64,000 nucleotides of DNA, taken from contig QKWP01000002.1 in assembly GCA_003550325.1 (NCBI GenBank), forward strand, positions 206,367 through 270,366. Reading direction: 5' to 3'. The notes beneath the pieces are model-generated. The model was not told the DNA's origin and did not search any database. It saw only the letters and a list, made by a program, of their open reading frames with translations. The translations under genes were made by a program, and so were the position numbers. The stretch's first letter is position 1. Each line of letters begins with the position of its first letter. The DNA comes from Gigaspora rosea. Lineage: Eukaryota > Glomeromycota > Glomeromycetes > Diversisporales > Gigasporaceae. This document shows positions 22,166 through 34,309 of the stretch, one piece after another.

Positions 22166-25100
22166 TTATATATTGTACTTTCTATTTAATGGGATCACTG
22201 ACATATAATCCTGATACTTTCTTGAACCAACGGTAAATGTTCCTGCTACAAATCTTCCCAGTATGTTATGTACTGGAATTATGCAATCACGATCTATATC
22301 ATAAAAATCATTATGCGATAATTCCACATTACAAAGCTTATCGTCCTTTTTGCTGATGCTAAGATGATACCTTAAGGGTAGAGGGTACGTAGATCATTTT
22401 TATATAGTTTTCATATGGTATTTTGAAATTTTTATATAAAATTGATATATGCTACTAATAAAACTTTTTTAAATTACAACTAATTTTTATTAAAATTTTA
22501 CAAAATATAAATAAACCAATTTATCTATTATAGTAAAATTTGAACTATTATTATATTTTAAAAAAATATTCTTGTATATATCATAAAGTTTTTCTGGGTT
22601 GGACAAAAATTTTCTGGGTTGCACAAATTGCTAATGCTGATTGGTCAATTTACGTAAATTTATAAGTTAGTTTTATTACTAAATTTTAATACCCAATCGT
22701 TAAAATTTCATATTTTACTGAGTTTTTAACCAATTTTAATGATTTTACTATTATTGGAATCAGATAAGCCTACTCTACAAATTTGGCTTAAAATATAATT
22801 AGGTCATTTATTATAATTTTTCATAAAATTAAATATAAAAAAAATTTACCATTAAGTTTATATATAATTTTAAAATAGTACCCTCTACCCTTAAATTCTC
22901 ATTTTGTATTTTTTTATATCAACGAATATAGGCGAGGCTGTGCTTTGTTGATTCTTCCGGATAATCAAGATAATGTTCAAAAAAGAACTGAACCTGGCCC
23001 AGATATGTATTTACTCCATCTTCATCGTCAAATTTTGCAAGAATTCTTGATGAACTTTCATATCTTTTAGAAAATATAGAACCGAAAACTTCATCACTTA
23101 TTCGTATTCTTCCATATTGATTTATTATAAACGATATGCCTATCGACCCATTTAAATCCAAATCTTCAGGCAGAACGAATATATTGGTGTCATAAGCATT
23201 ATTATAATATTTGACGAGTAACTCTATAAAGTCTCGTTAGATGTATACATTCATTTTTTTAGGTATAAGAAAAATTTCAGGAAATGAATCGGCCCTAGTA
23301 CCGGTGCCGATTTCTTCCTCTACCGATTTTGATATAGAAAGAAAATTTATTACATCTTCGTTAGACATTTCATAATTACCCAAACTGCCAGAATATTTTT
23401 TTGGAGCCAAAATAGACAAATCTTCGAATAAATTAGCACTATTACTATTATTAATTAATCTGTCAATTTGTCTGTTTCGTTGAATGATATTCATAAATTC
23501 CAGCTCAATTTTCCTATTACTATTTTTGTAGCTTCCTAAAAATTTAATTAATATTGTTTAGAAGATAGAGATATCGACCACCTATTATTGACTTTTGTTT
23601 TAAACAAATTATTAATCTTTTAATTATATTTACCTAGTAATCCATTCATCTGTTCAAAACTGAAACACCAAAAAGACCATAATCTAATGCACATTTAGAT
23701 ATGTGAAGGCATAGGTAAAGGTTTGGAGAAATCTTCTCGGAACTATAGATTTCTTCGATAATTTCTATCATAGCTATCAGACATTGGTATGCTTCTTCTA
23801 AATTTCTTACATCGATTATTCTACAAACCAATATGCTACAAGCCCGGATGAAATAAGTAAGAATTTTCTATCAGCATCACATAACAGATTCCAACAAATA
23901 GTAGTAGCATATACGAGGATAAAAGTCTTCCACTGGTTTGCTGTGAATCTTGAAAATCCTTCACCAGTAGAGATTTTACAAGGAATTCTACCAATATCTG
24001 ATGGCATATCGATTTTATCTACCAATTGCTGCATAATTTTTAAATTTTGAGAAGTTAATCTTTCACCTTCTATCCATAATCTAGTTATGATCCATTTTGC
24101 TATTCCCAAGAAGAGGCAATGCATTGGATTGGGTCCACTACCAGGAATCTAACGGAATTGAAGTATGAAAGCCTATAGATTTCAGACCATCTGACAAGAG
24201 TATCAGAAAGATACTGTTTTCTTCGTTTAGCTGTCTTGCAATTTTTCCAATTTATTGCATCGTTTCGGATAAGGTTGTGGTCATGTTCTACAAACCAGGA
24301 CTTTATATTGGAAATACCACCAAAATGAGGTTGGTTCCAAATATCATAATTAGCTCTTTTATAGTAGCGATGGCATGCAGCCTTAGCCGAAATATGCCCG
24401 CAAAGTTTCCTTGCTACAGGTAAGTCACTAGAGCAGCAATTTACTGCACATTTGATTCTCTTGCTAGATGGGAACTCAAACGTAGCCGATAGGTCTATTC
24501 CTTCCCAGAGCTCTATAAGCTGATTGATAATAGGTGCCAAGTAATGGTTTAACTGATGCAGCTTTGGTTCTGATAGCCCAGGTATGATAGACAATGTTAT
24601 TATATTGGATGGTTTAAACCTTTTATATATATTAAATAACATCATATTTGATTAACGAATGTAAAAAAAAAATAAAAAAAAAATAAAAAAAAAACAAAAA
24701 CCTTTCTTGACGTGAAAGATTATATATAACAGCATATATGACCCTATGCTATATTGAGACGTCTCAAATAGTTGAAACTAGTCCAAGTTTAGCATCAATC
24801 CTATATGGCTATCAGCTGTTTCTGGACGAAAAAATAACTCCTCTTCATCATCAGAGAATGATTTCCATATCCTGCCATCATATATATTTGATAATTGGGG
24901 TTTTGAAGGTCGATAGGCCCATCTTCTGCATGCCTCTTCAAATCCTGATTGCTGGAATAGCTTTAGGAACTGTTGCTTGAGATTTACTACAGGATAAATT
25001 GATACTGACTTTTTGATTATTCCATCTTGCACCCTGACTTTTTTCGAAAGTATTGTATCGCATAATACTTATCTGCTGATATTTATATAGTTTGGAAATT

Positions 25101-25817
25101 CCACATGAGTACAGCGAAGTATTTTGGTATTTGTCCTGCTTTTTTTGTTGAAATATCTTTTGGATTATATAATTTGCAACAAGATTCGCATACAGCGAAT
25201 CTTGTTGCATAATCTAATATACCAGCTATCTTTATTGCAACGTCTATTGATGTAGGAAGGCCACAATATTTTTGTTCATCAATATGAGTTAACAAACGCC
25301 AGAGATATTTATCAGGGTATAAATGCTTGTATCAGAATGCCGATATTTTTGTTGGTAACGAAAAACCCACAATACAATTCCTAATAAATCTTCATCAACA
25401 ATTCTGGCATTGGTCTCTGGGGTATCATCTAAATCAGGTGCATCGAACCTTATTAAATTCTCTTTTTCACTCTCTTCTTTGCCCTCTTCTTCAGTTTCAG
25501 TTTCATCAGTTTTTTCGCTTTTCATGTCATTATTTTCATTTTCATTTTCATCATCATCAGAAGAATCTGACAAAACTTTTCCAGAATAAAAGGATGACAT
25601 TTTTGTATTATGAAAGCAGGAATCGAAGATTTTCAGGCTGTGACAGAGGCATCAAATTATATGATTCACTATCTGACTTTTTACTATCTGTTGAATCAAT
25701 AACCTGATCCATTAAAAAAATACTACAGAAACAAGCTACTTTTTTGCGCGTACGTCTTTTTGTTTGTAAAGTAAAAGCAGGTTTTTTAACAATTTCTTTG
25801 TTTGTTTTGTAAGTCAT
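22166..25817 (-). pseudogene. Plavaka-like DNA transposase, broken
   Basis: It resembles the large transposases of fungal Plavaka/CACTA-related elements. On the minus strand the order is: a Lys-rich and acidic Ser/Asp/Glu N-terminus (25.8-25.3 kb), a Cys pair segment CESCCKLYNP (near 25150), GFEEACRRWAYRP and IYDGRIWKSF (near 24950-24860), IGLMLNLD, and then EPKLHQLNHYLAPIINQLIE with LWEGIDL. After these come CCSSDLPVARKLCGH, MHCLFLGIAKWI, GRIRISDEVFGSI with QVQFFFEHYLDYP, and finally CIIPVHNILGRF and SVIPLNRKY ending at TAA 22166. Breaks: TAG at 24778 after LNLD where W is expected, TGA at 22919 where W is expected, frameshifts near 24120, 23830 and 23500, and a TTAA element at 22376-22890. 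The poly-A/T tract near 24665-24700 may lie in an intron. Confidence 0.75.
22376..22890. mobile_element. 515-bp TTAA-flanked element (GGGTAGAGGGTA family), copy 1
   Basis: The ends GGGTAGAGGGTAC and GTACCCTCTACCC are inverted and TTAA lies directly outside each (22372-22375 and 22891-22894). Removing the element and one TTAA rejoins the Plavaka-like reading frame, so the limits are exact. A TTAA target repeat is typical of piggyBac-type transposition, though piggyBac tips usually begin CCC. No coding region. Confidence 0.85.
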
Positions 25818-25829
25818 GATGAAATATCT

Positions 25830-26277
25830 ATGTTAAGAAGCAAGACACGATATTAAAAAAGGTACAAAGAAACAGTATTAAGAAGTAAAAAAAATATTAA
25901 GAGAGAAAATATTAAGAGAGAAAATATTAAGAGAGAAAATAGCTTACAAAAATGGTTTAACATATTTATATTTCAGAGAAAAGAACAACATTCGTAATTC
26001 ATTTTTTATTATCAATTGTACAATATGCATATCGGACAAAGAATATTTTATTTTACACTTTTTACACATTTTACACATATAGTGATTTATAATTTATTTA
26101 TTAATGATTGTTTATTTATTAATGATTATTCTTTTATCCAAGGGATTCCTTCCTTTTGTAATGGCGAAATTACCTCTTTTTTATACTATTTTATACCAGA
26201 AAGGGTGTAAGAGGCTTAAACAATGATTTACAATTTATCAACTAATGCCTTCTTTTCCTTTTCGCTTTCACAAGCCA
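25830..26277. repeat. AT-rich sequence with a short tandem repeat and one copy of a dispersed 60-bp repeat
   Basis: ATATTAAGAGAGAAA is repeated three times at about 25892-25943. The block ATCAATTGTACAATATGCAT followed by ATCGGACAAAG (about 26012-26066) recurs at about 26530-26586 and partly near 26648. No gene is seen. Confidence 0.6.
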
Positions 26278-26520
26278 TTATTTTACCAGATGGTTCTCTC
26301 TTTGGAAATGCAGAATCTTCTTTCGACAATCTCTAAGCCCGAAATGATGATCCAAAGGTTCTTGAGGTTGATCATTACAAAGCCCCAACTTAATGATCAC
26401 TATATTACTGCCCACTTTCGCACCTAGCTCGTAACAATAGGTTTCAAAACAAAGAGTATTAACACTACTCCTACAGTCAACCATCCAGCCAACGTTTTCT
26501 CTCGTGGTGATCAGTAATTT
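26278..26520 (-). pseudogene. Unrecognised coding-like fragment
   Basis: On the minus strand an open frame has balanced composition unlike its surroundings, for example ENVGWMVDCRSSVNTLCFET and QPQEPLDHHFGLRDCRKKI. It lies exactly between two copies of the 60-bp repeat noted at 26012 and 26530. It has no believable start, and I recognise no family. It could be a captured gene fragment inside a small element. Confidence 0.35.
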
Positions 26521-28010
26521 ATTTTTTAATATCAATTGTACAATATGCATATCGGACAAAGTATATTTTATTTTACACTTTTTATATAAGTTCAAAGCAA
26601 AAAGCAAAAGCAATAGCATTGGTAATTTTATTTTTAATTTTATTTTTAATATCAATTGTACAATAATTTGGAAGTTTATTTTAAATTTCTATTACAGAAT
26701 TCACATGTTTTATTTTTATTATATAGAATCAGAGTAACAGATATACATTTCGAAGAAAAGTTAAAAAAAAATCAAGAAATCAAAAATTAATTTGGTTTAA
26801 TATTTTAAAAAAATCAAAGAATGAAAGTTTAATTTGTTTTGATGAAATAGAAGTTTAATTTGTTTTAATAAAATCGGAGTTTAGGTTAACTTGTTTTGAC
26901 TAGATTATTTTTACTAGATTATTTTTACTAGTATATTGATAAAATTAATCAATTAATTATATTTTTACTCTGTGATTTGTAAATTTCAGTATCCGATATA
27001 TATATCAGAAAATAATAAAGTCAATTACTTTTTATTATTGGGTCAAAAAGTGATGAAATCAAAATTTTATTTTTATTATTATACAAGCATAAATTATATA
27101 AATAAAATATATATATATATAAATTTTTAAAATATGATTTATATGTGTAATGTTATATGTATAAAAAAAATTTTTTTTTAAAATACGATTTACATATAGT
27201 TTTGTTTATTTTACTAAAAATAAAATAAAGTTATGAAAAATGATCATATGCATTGTACAATATTAAGGGATTAGTATTGAGGTTTATTTAAAGGTTACTA
27301 TTTAAAAAAAAAGAAAAAAAAGGTTAAACGGTTTTATAAAACAATCTAAAAAATAACTCAGCGACTTGCTTATTTTCAAAAAAAATTATATATATAAATG
27401 TAAACTTTTTTTATAAATAAAAAAAACTCACCTGACAAAAAATGTAGTCAAACATTTCCAGAATTTTGCAAAATTTGACCGGCCAACCAATTTAAGTTTG
27501 TATGACCTAATAGAAAAAAAACAATTGATACAGAAAAGCGATATAGGTATCAGAAGTTTATAGTTGACTCTGAAAAAAAATTATTCGAATTAAAACGGCA
27601 TAGTATTTCACATGTAATAGTTTATTTCATCATGTAATTAATTGTTTATTTCATCATATAATAGTTTATTTTAAATTATCGAAGTTTATTTTACAATTTA
27701 ATGACATTGAAATTTTTTTCGATAATTACATACGTAATGACAACCAAACTTCATGACAAATTTCTTTTTTTTTTTGAATATAAAATTATCCGTTTTTCAA
27801 ATCTTATTTATCTTCTACAAATAAATTTCTTCCATTACTATTTGATACTTCACTTTTTATTTAATTTTTTTTCCGTTAACTAACATTTTTTTTTCTACAA
27901 GTAAATTTCTTCTATTACTATTTGATACACCTTCGTTCATTCGATAATTTCGCATTTCTTTCAATATTCAAAATAGCCCTTGGGCTTTTTTTATACACAC
28001 AAATATAGAT
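26521..28010. other. AT-rich stretch without a recognised gene
   Basis: A second copy of the 60-bp repeat (26530-26586) and a partial third near 26648 are present. Beyond that there is TA- and poly-A/T-rich sequence with simple ATATAT runs near 27105. No coding frame with ordinary composition is seen. Confidence 0.5.
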
Positions 28011-28139
28011 AATACTTATCTATTTGATACAACTTCGCTTCATATTCAATAACTTTCTTCGTGTTGGGTCTTTTTTATTCATAGTAGTTTTGAAAATTTT
28101 GGAAAATTTTGGTCTTATTTTTTTACAAATATTCATATC

Positions 28140-29667
28140 ATGCCACCAAAAACTGTTTTTTGTTTTGGTTCTTCTCTCAAATCCTGTGAAGTCATGGATT
28201 CTAGAAAAAGGAACGTTCATATTCTCTTTCTTCTTGTTCTTCTTCACCCTATAGTTCTCGTTCTCACTTTTGCTCCTGTTCCCATTTTCGCTCCTATCAT
28301 TATTGCTCTCGTTCTCATATCCATCATTCTCACTCTCATCATCATCGCTCTTGTTCTCGTACCCGTCGTTCTTGCTCATGTACCTATCGTTCTCATTCAC
28401 ATGCCCATCATTCTCACTCACGTACTTATCATTCTCATTCTCGTCATTTATCTTCACATCGCAAGTATTATCATAATAGTAGATCAAGTTCAAGTGAAGA
28501 TAAATTATCTATTTAATATTATCAAATAACAATAATTTTTTACTGATACAAATATCGGCTGCATGATATTCAACTAGATTCTACTAGAAGTAGTCGCAAA
28601 AATTTAGAAGAAGGTATGTTGTACATTTTACTTAAATTATTGCTTAACAGTTTATATGAATATTAGTTTTATTATAGAAAATTTAGCCTTGAAATCTCAA
28701 GTTGCTCTTCTTGAAGAAAGACTTGGATGTATTGAAGAAAGATCTAAGTCGAATGTCTCAGAAATTCAATGCTCACAAACTTCCGTAACTGACCACCTTG
28801 ATGGTATGGATATCGATGATATTGGTAATAATGGTGGTGAAAGTAGAGAAAGTAGAAACAGTCATAAAAATTTGAAACAAAAAAAAAGAAAAAAATCTTT
28901 CTCACCTGGTAGATTGTATGACCGAAGCCAAATGAGATTTAAGCAAGAACAATTGATTCCAGTGGATCCGGAATATAAATTAGCATTTAGAGTAAATTAT
29001 TTTATTTATATTATATACTTTATTATTATACTAATCTGTAGATATGAATATCAGATTTGTATATTATATTTTTATAATAATAGAAAGAAGTACTCAGAGT
29101 TGCAAAGCAACTTGCACATGATAATCCACACTTAGCAATTAGTAAGAAGAAAAACTGGCTCAATCAAAAAGAATTTGTAGAGATGACAATCTTACCTGCT
29201 CTTAAATAACGTATCAATAAAAACCTTTAATATTTAGAAAGCGAAGTTGTTTGAGTGCTCCAAAGCAATTACAAAAGTCTTTTATTGACAGCAAAAATTA
29301 AGGCGGATAGTGCCAAATTAAAGTTAAACAAAAAACGTGTTGGGAAAAATTCACGTATACAAGGAGTAAGATTTTTTTTTTATATAAAAAAATATGATTT
29401 CATATATACATATCGGATTTACATTGCATTTTGTTTAGAAAAAAAAAGAAGAGTGGACAGGTTACAGCATCTGATTCGTGTTAAGGATTCGATTATTAAA
29501 AAATACTGACAAAATTCACTTAACAAAAGAAGTGGGAGGACGACCTTGCTGATGTAATTGTTGAAACCGCATATCATTCAGATGAACTATCAGAAACAGA
29601 TATCGAACTCGCAAGGCAGGAACGATCCAAAAAAAATTGTTTATACAATGATGATGACAATAATTAA
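28140..29667 (+). pseudogene. Decayed multi-exon gene with a His/Ser/Arg-rich N-terminus
   Basis: Four coding-like pieces lie on one strand. The piece at 28290-28505 reads as a His/Ser/Arg-rich low-complexity protein (RSHIHHSHSHHHRSCSR-type), ending SRSSSSEDKLSI. At 28662-28993 lies a Glu/Ser-rich part with a short coiled-coil (QVALLEERLGCIEERSK) and a basic KQKKRKKSFSPGRLYDRS patch. A GTAAAT...AATAG intron (28994 to about 29083) leads to KQLAHDNPHLAISKKKNWL and EFVEMTILPALK. At 29255-29667, LKLNKKRVGKNSRIQG, VDRLQHLIRVKDSIIKKY and an acidic tail KKWEDDLADVIVETAYHSDE are separated by another apparent intron (29363-29440). Stops and phase errors suggest a pseudogene. I do not know its function; nuclear location is likely from the basic patch. 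The complementary Asn/Glu/Asp-rich frame (28020-28493, minus) is treated as a shadow. Confidence 0.5.
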
Positions 29668-29997
29668 CGTAGAAATAATAATCATGTTATTACTGTATTA
29701 AAGTATATGTTCTACCATAGCGGTCTGAAAGGGTAATTTAACTAGTGTTTGTACTCGGATCTGGTACTATCCGGTTATCCGCAGATGATTCAGATATCCG
29801 GGTTATAATCACAGCTAACCGGGTATATATATCCAGATAATATCCGGGTTAGGCTATCCTGGTTGGGCTATCCGGTTAGCTATCTGGGTAGGCTATCCAG
29901 GTTAAGTTATAATATTTCGCAATATTTCGAAATATTTCAAAATACTTTGAAATATTTCTAACTATAACGAGTAGTGATTTTTACCACCTCCGATTAA

Positions 29998-30240
29998 ATG
30001 ACATATAAATTAAAAATTGATACGTTTCAGTATTATCGAACTATTGTATCATTTTTGACAATTTTTACAATATATTTTTATTAATTTATTATTTAATGAA
30101 TTTTAGGCTATATGCAACTAGATTACATAACATATAAATTAAAAATTGATACATTTCAGTATTATTGAACTATTGCATCACTTTTGATAATTTTTATAGT
30201 GTATTTATTTAACGGATTTTAGACTACATGCAACTAATAC
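29998..30240 (+). repeat. Tandem duplication, about 130-bp unit
   Basis: Two copies (from about 29998 and 30128) share ACATATAAATTAAAAATTGA, TTTCAGTATTAT, GAACTATTG and CATGCAACTA/TATGCAACTA. Confidence 0.75.
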
Positions 30241-30290
30241 ACCCATACACTACTTTATTATAGATAGTGTTGCTTCGCGGGCCCACTTCG

Positions 30291-30945
30291 ACCAAAACTC
30301 GGTATCAACAACGAAAGTATTCCAGTAACGGTAAAAGCGAGACATAACGACCACCTACCAAACGATACTTATTAGTTGAAAAGAAGAATTAGATAGTACT
30401 GCACGAACGCAACACTGAAAACACGAAAGAATACATAACTGACTCGTCACCTAAAATCGAATTCAATACGCTAACGACATGGTGAATTATGCCAACATGA
30501 CACCAAAACGAGAACAAAGTACCAATTATGTATGATCAAAACTCGATACCAATGATGAAAGTATTCTATAATAGTAAAAGCAAGGATCTACTCCAATGAC
30601 ACACATTACCTGAAAGGAATAGTTGGTTAGTACTGTACAAACGCAACACTAAAATATGAAAAAAAGGAAAGAATACTTAACTGACGCATTAGCCCAAAAC
30701 TGAATTCAACACACTAATGGCTAACAGCATAGTGAATCACACCAACGCGACACCAAAATGAGAACAAAGTACGAACTAAACTCGGCACCAACGACGAAAA
30801 CATTCCATAAGGGTAAAGCGAGAATCTATTCCAACAACATATTACCCGTAAAGAAAGTTAGTACTGCATGAACACAAAATACAAAACTGAAAACAAGAAA
30901 AAGAAAGAAATACTTAACTGACGTACCAACTCAAAGCCAATTTTC
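30291..30945 (+). repeat. Three-copy satellite, about 243-bp unit
   Basis: Units begin at about 30291, 30537 and 30776 with AACTCGG/AACTCGA, and each contains AACAAAGTAC-, AGTACTGCA- and ACTTAACTGACG-like words in the same order. Divergence between copies shows that the array is old. Confidence 0.7.
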
Positions 30946-31223
30946 AAACCTGAATGCAGTTAACAAAATAAATAATATATATAACAAGAAATAGAAAATA
31001 AAACAGCGAATAGACAATTGACAAATAAATAGAGTTTATTAGTTTTTGTTTGTTTGTAGTTTGAGTTTGTTTTTTTAAAATGTTTAGATTGCACAGAAAC
31101 AAATTTTTATTTTGAGTTTGTAGAATAAAAAAGAACAAATAATTAAAAAAGTGATTTCCAACAGGTGGTGGTTAACGTGCTGTAACTATCTCTGTTGAGT
31201 TATAAAACTTCTTTCGGTCACAT

Positions 31224-31353
31224 AGTGTTCTGACCCGGGTCATATGTGCAATTAACAATGCAAAAAAAATTTTTTTATTTTATACAATACTGACACATGA
31301 CCTGTCAGGTCTGGTAACCTATACAGGTCGTCCAACCCGGGTCAAAACACTAA
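31224..31353. mobile_element. 130-bp MITE with GACCCGGGTC arms
   Basis: The ends AGTGTTCTGACCCGGGTC and GACCCGGGTCAAAACACT are inverted with one mismatch. The AGTGTT tip resembles hAT ends. No target repeat is evident. It is nested inside the 1.8-kb element. Confidence 0.65.
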
Positions 31354-31599
31354 TTAACTCTACTCGGGTACATAAGATAGAATTTTATATCCGGGTAACT
31401 ACCCAGGTATATCGGGTAGAATTTTATATTCGGATATATCTGTCGATCATCCAGGTTATCCGAAAGGTTATCCGTCGGGTAACCCGGATAGCATATTTTT
31501 GATCGGGTACAATTACTAAATTTAACAGTATAGATTTTGTTTAACAAATAAATAATACTCGTATCAGTTAATTCTATTTATTTTATTTTTTAAATAGTG

Positions 31600-32615
31600 C
31601 CAAAAAATCTTCTATCGGGCCGAAGAAATAGCATAATTAACCAATCAAATAAACTTGATAGAGAATATCATTATGATCGTAACTGAAAAAATCAAGCAAG
31701 ACCTCCACTTGATGCACCTCTTTGAACGATTTCTTCATTCTATAATAATAAGAATAATTATAATAATAATAATAATAATCATCATCATCAAGATAATAGT
31801 GATAATACTAATGAAGGCGATTTCGACTTAATGATTTAGGAACATTAGAAAATTTTGATACGCATGATACGCATGCTGACGATTCAGACCATAACGAACG
31901 AACGAATCAAGCTGAACAAACTGAACAAAAGGAACAATTAGATCAAAATGAACAATTGGATCAAAATGAACAATCAGAACCTGGTCAAACGGATCAAAAT
32001 GAACAATCAGAACCTGGTCAAACAGATCAAAATAAGCAATCGGTACCTGGTCAAGGGATCATAATAAGCAATCAGAACCTGGTTGAACGAATCAAAATAA
32101 GCAAATGGAAGAAAAGTATATATTTATGATTTGTACATTTATTATTAATTAAAGGTTTACTGAAACAAATTCTATTCTAGATCTGATATAGAGCCAACTT
32201 CAAAGAATCGTTCTTCCCGGGCCTCTAAATCGAAAAATACCCGCTCAAGATCAACTGAACGAACCGATCAAACTGAAACAATCAGAACCTGAACAACCAG
32301 AAGAAATGTATGTATTTTGTATATTTATTATTTATTATTAATTAAAGGTTTACTGAAACAAATTCTATTCTAAATCTGATATAGAGCCAACTTCAAATAA
32401 TTGTTCTTCCCGAGCCTCTAAATCGAAAAATACCTGCTCAAGTTCAAAAAGCTCTAGCTCTAAAGATGCTTCTCAACCTGTCAAGTTTAACACAACAACC
32501 AGAGCTACCTCAAAGAGTCAAGGGCACCTTAATGCTAAAAGTGGTAAATTTGGATATCATTGTGGAGAAAAAAATAAGGAGGGTAATATTAATAATAATG
32601 TTGAGATAGATTAAT
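31600..32615 (+). pseudogene. Decayed gene with Gln/Glu/Asp repeats and duplicated Ser/Arg-rich exons
   Basis: Coding-like pieces on the plus strand encode Asn/His-rich sequence (about 31740-31830), then an array of 33-base units (about 31920-32090) giving NEQSEPGQTDQ-type repeats, then an intron-like gap. After that comes an exon reading SDIEPTSKNRSSRASKSKN. The intron-plus-exon block is present twice (about 32112-32262 and 32305-32455). It ends in SSKDASQPVKF and a Gly/Asn-rich tail before TAG near 32613. Frameshifts separate the pieces. The function is unknown. The Ser/Arg content resembles nuclear RNA-binding or disordered proteins, but no domain is visible. Confidence 0.45.
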
Positions 32616-32789
32616 AGAAATTTAATATAACAGCTGCAATTTTTCTATCATATTGCTACATGTAAAATGGTATAATTAATAAATTGATACATTTAATACT
32701 ACTATCAACAAGCTTATATTTAACATAAATTGAGTAGAAATTTGAAATGTATATGAATATAATCAAGTATAAATTAGTTTCAACAATAA

Positions 32790-33080
32790 TATATAGATAT
32801 CTTCGATATATATATTATTATAAAATATTAGGATATGTTGTATAAATTTTCTGATATTGGTATCAAATATGATGATATTTCATATAAATTTTACAGACAT
32901 TTTGAAAATATCATATAAATATTAACTAGTTCCTATAATAATATATATAGATATTTTCGATATATATATTATCATAGAATATTAAGATATGTCATAAAAA
33001 TTTTCTGATATTGGTATCGTATATGAAGATATGTTATAAAATTTTGCAGATATTTTGGAAATATCGTATAAATATTAGAA
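32790..33080 (+). repeat. Tandem duplication, about 147-bp unit
   Basis: Two copies (from about 32790 and 32937) share TTCGATATATATATTAT, TTTTCTGATATTGGTATC and TCATATAAATATTA/TCGTATAAATATTA. Noncoding. Confidence 0.65.
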
Positions 33081-33416
33081 CATTATATATATTACATAAA
33101 GCTGTAAGAAACTGATCAATATGTGCTAAGCCGATAGGCCACAGATATGTGCCAAATATCGGCTAGCTATTACATGCCATATATCGAAAAGTTTCTGTGA
33201 CATATTGTTGCAATTTATGTGATCTATCGTCTTACAGATAGGGCACAGAAATTTTATAGTTGGACCTGTGATGGTAAAAGGTGTAAGATCCAGTACATAG
33301 TGATAGATAAAATTGTACTATGATAGAAAATTAAGGATCTTTCTGTGCCTCAGATTATCATCACACAAGACTCTAATACAAGTAGCTAGTTGTGCAACTA
33401 TAAATTTTATAAATAC

Positions 33417-34309
33417 ATCACTTGTTTCAAAAAAAAAATCACTTTAAATTTATCAACCCCTAAAAATTCTTCAATTTCTAAAAATTTATTCAAATTAAAA
33501 ATTAAATTTATTATTAATGGATTCTTTAACATTAAGAAATTTAATCTTAACAAACATTCTATTGAAGCAATCACTAGAATTTATCAGTTTTTAGATGAAT
33601 GGAAACAAAAGCCTTTCAATAATCTGGAACTTCAAATAACAAAAGAAAACATTATCTTGGCTACCAATGAAGGAAAACACGAAAATAACATTGAAGAATT
33701 TTTACAAACTCTTTTGATGACCTCTTTGAAAGAGAACTTTGCCCTACCAATCTTTAATGAAGCTGAAATAGACTCGTCAATTTATTTCAATATTGAACAA
33801 ATAAAAAGCATAACAGAAAATTGTAATCAAAACGAACCTATTCAAGAAAATGACTATTCAAATAATGAGAAATTTGAATCAAATGAAGAGAAAAACAATA
33901 CAGTAGTAATGAAAATAAAAAGAGACTTGAGTCATAATTCAACTCAAAATTATGTACTTATCTCACCTTTTTCTACTACCGATTCAAAAATGCTCCTTCG
34001 AGAAATTATAAGTAAAATCCAAAATATAGGCAGGAAAAAGTTAACTAGAGTAGATCGTCTTGAAGCAGTTTATTATTTAGAAAGACTTTTTGAAGAAAAT
34101 CAGAATCAATATTACATTATCAAAGACTTTAAATGAACACTCAAAGAGAAATTTAAAAGAACAAAGGCCGCCGACTTGAGAAGCAAGCAAGAAAAATATA
34201 CACTCTATTTCAAAAATACAGTCTTGTTGATTTATATAATTCTTTAGAAATATATGTAACAGACATAGAAAAGTTATCACCCGAACAATTTGAACAATTA
34301 ATGAATTAA
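33417..34309 (+). pseudogene. Unrecognised acidic/Lys-rich ORF, 3' end broken
   Basis: An uninterrupted frame of about 240 codons runs to TGA at 34134. The open frame reaches upstream to 33390 but shows no early ATG, so its beginning is unknown. It contains a helical Asn/Lys/Glu-rich middle and a conserved-looking LTRVDRLEAVYYLERLFEEN segment near the end. The TGA stands where TGG would continue as WTLKEKFKRTKAADLRSKQ. After one frameshift the chain ends LSPEQFEQLMN at TAA 34307. About 110 bases later a purine tract and an LTR-like start follow, so this may be the last ORF of an LTR retroelement. I recognise no domain. Confidence 0.45.

Larger units (their letters stand above)
29743..31518. 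mobile_element. 1.8-kb hAT-like non-autonomous element carrying satellite repeats
   Basis: AATTTAAC stands on both sides (29735-29742 and 31519-31526). The tips TAGTGTTTGTACTCGGATC and GATCGGGTACAATTACTA are imperfect inverted repeats. Both end regions are packed with TATCCGG/CCGGATA words, probably subterminal transposase-binding repeats. Inside are two tandem-repeat blocks and a small MITE (31224-31353), but no transposase gene. The 8-bp target repeat fits the hAT superfamily. Confidence 0.8.

Noticed and set aside
28020-28493. 157-codon Asn/Glu/Asp-rich minus-strand gene
   Set aside because: It is low complexity opposite a better-supported plus-strand exon series. It is kept only as a question in the findings.
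33390-33416. Protein start at 33390
   Set aside because: The codon there is TTG, not ATG. The upstream limit of the frame is a stop, so the real start is unknown.
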